A model generated the notes under the pieces. It was not told the origin of the DNA. It made no database searches and saw nothing but the letters and a program-made list of their open reading frames with translations. This document shows, piece by piece, positions 60,168-64,000 of a stretch of DNA of 64,000 nt (position 1 is its first letter; the number at the start of each line of letters is the position of its first letter). Source of the DNA: Pseudomonadota bacterium (GTDB lineage: Bacteria > Pseudomonadota > Alphaproteobacteria > Rhizobiales > JAKPQE01); assembly GCA_029572955.1 (NCBI GenBank), contig JAKPQE010000113.1:124001-188000 (forward strand), in the 5' to 3' direction. A program made the position numbers and the translations under genes.

Positions 60168-62608
60168 GAGGACGCTTCGGAAACTGTACGGGTCCCAAGC
60201 GGGCCGAGACGCACGGCATCGGCCGGGCGCGTTCGGCTTTGCTTGCCGCCGTCAGCCCGATCGGGCTTGTCCTCGGCACGCCGGCGCTGTTTGCCGCCGC
60301 CGTGGCGGGGATGCTCGCCTGCGCCTCGCCCGCACTTTCCCAGAGCATCGGCGCCGACCTGCTGCGCAGCCGCGCCACCGATACCGACGCCGACACGCCG
60401 ATGCTCGTCGAGGCCGACGAGCTGATCTACGACTACGACGCCAACACCGTCACGGCCCGCGGCGCGGTTCAGATCTACTACGGCAACTACACGCTCGAAG
60501 CGAAGCGGGTGACCTACAACCGCGGCACCTCGCGGGTGCTCGCCGAGGGCGACGTCCGGGTCACCGAACCGGACGGCAACGTCATCCATGCCGAGAGCGC
60601 CGACCTCACCGACACGTTCGGCGAGGGCTTCGTGAAGTCGCTGCAGGTCGAGACCGCCGACAATGCCCGCTTCGCCGCGGAGACCGCCGAGCGCGCGGAC
60701 GGCGAGACGACCTTCAACAAGGGCGTCTACACGGCCTGCGCGCCCTGCGAGGAGAACCCGGAGCGGCCGCCGCTCTGGCAGGTCAAGGCGACGCAGATCA
60801 TCCACAACCAGACCAAGAAGATGGTCTACTACAAGCAGGCGCGGCTCGAGTTCTTCGGCATTCCGATCGCCTATGTGCCGATGTTCTGGCATCCGGACCC
60901 GACGGTGAAGCGGCGCTCCGGCTTCCTGACCCCGCGCGCCAGCTATTCCAAGACCCGCGGCGCCGGCTTCAGCCTGCCCTATTTCTGGGAAGTGGCGCCG
61001 AACGCCGACGTGACCTTCGCGCCCGTCGCCTACACCAACCAGGGCGTGCTCGGCGTCGGCGAATGGCGCCATCGCCTGATCAACGGTTCCTATTCGATCC
61101 GCGCCGCCGGCATCCAGCAGCAGGCGCCGGAGAAATACGCCTATCTGCCGGGCGACACCGAGTGGCGCGGCGCGATCAACACGACCGGCAAGTTCGACCT
61201 CAACGAATGGTGGACCGCCGGCTGGGACGTGACCGGCACGACCGACCGCACGTTCATCAAGGACTACCAGCCCTGGGCCGCCAGCGACGACGTGCTCGTC
61301 TCGACGATCTACCTCAACGGCCAGAGCCTGAAGAACTACTTCGACGCCCGCTTCTACTATTTCCGCGTCGCCACCCACGACGTGTCGCTGGTGCCGACCG
61401 CGCAGAACGCCGGCACCACCTTCGTCGACCGGCAGTCGAAGCAGGCGGTGGTCTATCCGGTCGTCGACTACTCCTATGTGTTCTCGCCGTCGGTGGTCGG
61501 TGGCGAGTTCAATTTCGACTTCAACTTCGTCAACCTGTCGCGCGATCTCTCCGACACGCAGCGGGTCAACAGCGTCGATTTCTATCGCGGCCTCGAGGGC
61601 AATTTCGCTCGCGCCAGCGTCGACGCCGAGTGGCGGCGAACCTTCATCAACAGCCTCGGCCTCGTGTTCACGCCGTTCGCCTCGGTGCGCGGCGACGTCT
61701 TCTGGCTCGACACCAACGAGACGCAGCTCTTGCCGGGCAATTACGACGTCACCCGCGACGTGGTCTTCCGCGGCATGCCGGCGGCCGGCATGGAAGCGCG
61801 CTGGCCGATCCTGGTTTCCGACAGCTGGGGCGCCCAGGTGTTCGAGCCGATCCTGCAGGTGGTGGCGCGACCGAACGAGAAATATGCCGGCGACCTGCCG
61901 AACGAGGACGCGCAGAGCCTCGTCTTCGACGATTCGAACCTGTTCAGCGTCGACAAGTTCTCCGGCTTCGACCGGGTCGAGGGCGGCGGCCGCCTGAATT
62001 ACGGCCTCGCCTATACCGCGACCCTCGATCGCGGCGTCTCGGTCAGCGCGATGATCGGCCAGTCCTACCACCTGTTCGGAACCAATCCGTACAAGGAGGA
62101 CGACCTGACCCGCGTCGGCAAGGATTCCGGCCTCGAGACGCGGCTTTCGGACTACGTGGCGCGCTTCAACGTCCAGGCCAACGACTGGGTCGGCGTCGGC
62201 GTGCGAGCCCGGTTCGACAACGCCAATTTCGACGTCAAGCGCCTGGAAGCCGGCGCCCGCATCGACCACAAGCCGATCGTCTCGCAGGTCAGCTACGCCT
62301 ATCTCGACAAGCAGCCCAATCTCGGCATCGACAAGGAGCGCCACGAGATCGGCTCGAGCCTCACCTATCGCTTCGCCGAGCATTGGCGGGCGCTGCTCGG
62401 CTCGCGCTACGACCTGACCAACCGGTCGATGGTCAATGGCAGCATCGGCATGGCCTATGACGACGAGTGCTTCGACATGTCCCTGCTCTATGCCGAGACG
62501 CGCGACCGCTACACCGACACCAAGGCCGACAAGTCGGTGATGTTCCGCGTCCAGCTGCGCACCATCGGCGACGGCCAGCTGTCGACGCAGGCCGAGAAGC
62601 TTTTCTGA
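60164..62608 (+). CDS. lptD: LPS-assembly outer-membrane protein LptD
   Basis: The 814-residue protein begins with a long signal peptide (hydrophobic part GLVLGTPALFAAAVAGMLAC, cleavage near ALSQ). The N-terminal OstA/LptA-like domain follows (PMLVEADELIYDYDANTVTARGAVQIYYGNYTLEAKRV). The barrel begins around RRSGFLTP and ends in strands such as GDGQLSTQAEKLF. A cysteine pair in CAPCEENP may form the stabilising disulfide. ATG 60164 is coupled to lptG, with AGGAAG upstream. Confidence 0.94.
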   Translation: MRGRFGNCTGPKRAETHGIGRARSALLAAVSPIGLVLGTPALFAAAVAGMLACASPALSQSIGADLLRSRATDTDADTPMLVEADELIYDYDANTVTARGAVQIYYGNYTLEAKRVTYNRGTSRVLAEGDVRVTEPDGNVIHAESADLTDTFGEGFVKSLQVETADNARFAAETAERADGETTFNKGVYTACAPCEENPERPPLWQVKATQIIHNQTKKMVYYKQARLEFFGIPIAYVPMFWHPDPTVKRRSGFLTPRASYSKTRGAGFSLPYFWEVAPNADVTFAPVAYTNQGVLGVGEWRHRLINGSYSIRAAGIQQQAPEKYAYLPGDTEWRGAINTTGKFDLNEWWTAGWDVTGTTDRTFIKDYQPWAASDDVLVSTIYLNGQSLKNYFDARFYYFRVATHDVSLVPTAQNAGTTFVDRQSKQAVVYPVVDYSYVFSPSVVGGEFNFDFNFVNLSRDLSDTQRVNSVDFYRGLEGNFARASVDAEWRRTFINSLGLVFTPFASVRGDVFWLDTNETQLLPGNYDVTRDVVFRGMPAAGMEARWPILVSDSWGAQVFEPILQVVARPNEKYAGDLPNEDAQSLVFDDSNLFSVDKFSGFDRVEGGGRLNYGLAYTATLDRGVSVSAMIGQSYHLFGTNPYKEDDLTRVGKDSGLETRLSDYVARFNVQANDWVGVGVRARFDNANFDVKRLEAGARIDHKPIVSQVSYAYLDKQPNLGIDKERHEIGSSLTYRFAEHWRALLGSRYDLTNRSMVNGSIGMAYDDECFDMSLLYAETRDRYTDTKADKSVMFRVQLRTIGDGQLSTQAEKLF

Positions 62609-62829
62609 CAAGTCGGCGGTTTCCGGCGTCTTTCGCCACGTTCCTGCCAAGGTCGCAGCCGATAGGAGCCGGGTGGAAGGCGATCGGGCGGACCGGCGGC
62701 GCTCGGGACGGGCATGGCGAGAGCCCGCCGCATCCCGGTCGGCGAGATTGCGCGAACGTCCGCAATCACTATCCTAGCGAGCCGAAATCCGGTCGCCACC
62801 GCCGCGTCGAAAGAAGAGGTCAGTCACAT

Positions 62830-63777
62830 ATGGCACGGTTCATCGTCACCGCCCGGCTCGCAGCCACCATCCGGCTCGCTGCCGCCGCCTGCCTCGCCGT
62901 CGCCGCGGTCGCCCTTCTGCCCGCATCGGCGAGCGCCCAGGTGACGATCAAGGCGCTCGTCAACGACGAGCCGATCACCAGTTTCGACGTCGGCCAGCGC
63001 AAGCGGCTGCTCGCCCTTTCCGGCGAGAGCGCCACCGACAAGAAGGCGCTCGACGAGCTGATCGACGAGCGGCTGCAACTGCAGGAAGCCACGCGCCGCA
63101 ACGTCGCCATCTCCGATGCCGAGGTCGAGGGTGCCTACAACAGCATCGCCCAGCGCTCCAAGATCTCCGCCGCGCAGCTGTCGCAGGCGCTGCGCTCGCG
63201 CGGCATCGACCCCTCGACGCTGAAGGACCGCATCCGCGCCTCGGTCGCCTGGCGCCAGGTGGTGCAGATGCGCTTCCGCGCCACCATCCAGGTGCGCGAG
63301 CAGGACATCGTGGCCGAGCTGCAGAAAAAGGGTGACGAGACCAAGGTCAAGACCACCGAGTTCACGCTGAAGCAGGTGATCTTCGTCTTCCCCGACAAGG
63401 CCAGCAACGGCGTCAAGGAGCAGCGGCGGCGCGAGGCCGAGGCGCTGCGCTCGCGCTTCACCTCCTGCGCCAACAGCCTCGAGATCGTCAAGGGCCTCCG
63501 GGACGTCGCGGTGCGCGACCTCGGCAAGCGCAACGGCAGCGAACTCACCCCGGAACTCGCCAAGTCGCTCGAGGAGACGGCGATCGGCCATCTCACCAAG
63601 CCGCAGGTCGAAGCCGGCGGCGTCAACCTGATCGCCGTCTGCGACAAGCGCGAGATCGTCAGCGAGGCCGCCGCGCAGGACGAGGTGAAGAGCGAGATGC
63701 TCACCGAGCAGGGCGAGATCCTCGCCCGCCGCTATATTCGCGACCTGCGCCAGGACGCGGTCATCGAATATCGCTGA
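62830..63777 (+). CDS. surA: SurA-like periplasmic chaperone
   Basis: The 315-residue protein has a signal peptide (LAAAACLAVAAVALLPASAS, cleavage after ASA). The SurA N-domain follows: ALVNDEPITSFDVGQRKRLLALSG, LIDERLQLQEATRRNVAISDAEVEGAYN. The C-terminal region resembles a parvulin-like domain without obvious catalytic residues. It should guide outer-membrane proteins such as LptD. pdxA starts 12 nt downstream. Confidence 0.9.
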   Translation: MARFIVTARLAATIRLAAAACLAVAAVALLPASASAQVTIKALVNDEPITSFDVGQRKRLLALSGESATDKKALDELIDERLQLQEATRRNVAISDAEVEGAYNSIAQRSKISAAQLSQALRSRGIDPSTLKDRIRASVAWRQVVQMRFRATIQVREQDIVAELQKKGDETKVKTTEFTLKQVIFVFPDKASNGVKEQRRREAEALRSRFTSCANSLEIVKGLRDVAVRDLGKRNGSELTPELAKSLEETAIGHLTKPQVEAGGVNLIAVCDKREIVSEAAAQDEVKSEMLTEQGEILARRYIRDLRQDAVIEYR

Positions 63778-63789
63778 GCGGCCGTCGCG

Positions 63790-64000
63790 ATGGCCGGGAT
63801 CGACGCCATGCCGCCGCTCGCGCTGACCCTCGGCGAGCCGGCCGGCATCGGGCCGGACATCACGCTCGCCGCCTTTTCCGAAAGGCGGGCGCTCTCTCTC
63901 CCCGTCTTCCACGTCACCGGCGACGCCGCGTTCCTCGCCCGCCGCGCCGCGCTGCTCGGGATCGCCGTCGACATCGTCGAATGCCAGCCGGAGGAGGCGG
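63790..64000 (+). CDS. pdxA: 4-hydroxythreonine-4-phosphate dehydrogenase, N-terminal part
   Basis: The first 70 residues are visible before the window ends. PLALTLGEPAGIGPDITLAAFSE is the PdxA N-terminal signature. The full enzyme oxidises 4-phosphohydroxy-L-threonine in pyridoxal phosphate synthesis. Position after surA matches the conserved surA-pdxA-ksgA order, so ksgA is expected next. Confidence 0.92.
   Translation, partial: MAGIDAMPPLALTLGEPAGIGPDITLAAFSERRALSLPVFHVTGDAAFLARRAALLGIAVDIVECQPEEA

Noticed and set aside
60083-62650. An 855-codon minus-strand frame across lptD
   Set aside because: It is antisense to lptD, which has a signal peptide, OstA domain and coupled start with lptG.
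1-64000. CRISPR arrays, insertion sequences, rRNA genes and replication origin
   Set aside because: I looked for regularly spaced short repeats with unique spacers, transposase motifs, terminal inverted repeats, rRNA sequence and DnaA-box clusters, and saw none.

Overview
This 64 kb window is contiguous, GC-rich, gene-dense chromosome from an alphaproteobacterium, most likely in the Hyphomicrobiales (Rhizobiales). The evidence is two Omp2b-type porins with the rhizobial N-terminus, the purMN / pgsA-like / perM / hda / ppk1 / ppx neighbourhood, a Gram-negative lptF-lptG-lptD-surA-pdxA cluster, and a GTA-type 3-TM holin. Genus cannot be fixed from the sequence alone. No insertion sequence, CRISPR array, rRNA operon or replication origin was seen. 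The only RNA gene found is a tRNA-Ser(GCU).

Layout. 1-6.2 kb: envelope genes (a truncated Pro/Gly-rich secreted protein, a repeat-bearing OmpA-family protein, two tandem porins). 6.8-11.5 kb: small metabolic genes, including an LpxO-like hydroxylase, two families associated with phosphonate operons (a 2H-phosphoesterase-like protein and a PhnZ-like HD protein), a C_GCAxxG_C_C protein and a fatty acid hydroxylase. 11.5-13.5 kb: tRNA-Ser, a holin/endolysin pair with an unusual terminator directly before the endolysin ribosome-binding site, and a Sel1 protein. 13.8-28.8 kb: a FAD oxidoreductase, small secreted proteins, a GST, a c-di-GMP phosphodiesterase, PPi-dependent phosphofructokinase, AlkD-like protein, aspS, rnd, a methyltransferase and ppx. 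28.8-35.5 kb: ppk1, hda, perM, a CDP-alcohol transferase, purM and purN.

35.6-42.3 kb is the most distinctive locus. sat (dissimilatory-type ATP sulfurylase) diverges from a four-gene unit qmoA-qmoB-hdrC-hdrB. Together these resemble the electron-transfer and ATP-yielding parts of the APS pathway of dissimilatory sulfur metabolism. The membrane protein QmoC is replaced by soluble HdrC/HdrB-like proteins, and aprBA is not in the window. Good back-to-back sigma-70-like promoters sit between sat and qmoA. A solitary molybdopterin oxidoreductase follows.

42.5-64 kb: an alternating A/B intergenic repeat array, ndk, a GST, DinB, an ABC-F ATPase, a GH13 sucrose-phosphorylase-like enzyme with a HAD phosphatase, a MarR regulator with two perfectly spaced operators facing a DUF2000 gene, a DMT transporter, holC with a methyltransferase, pepA, and the LPS-export/OMP-chaperone cluster lptF-lptG-lptD-surA-pdxA, which runs off the right edge.

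Start sites were chosen from ribosome-binding sites, signal peptides and family starts. They often lie inside longer open frames. Function calls come from motif recognition by eye. No database search was run.
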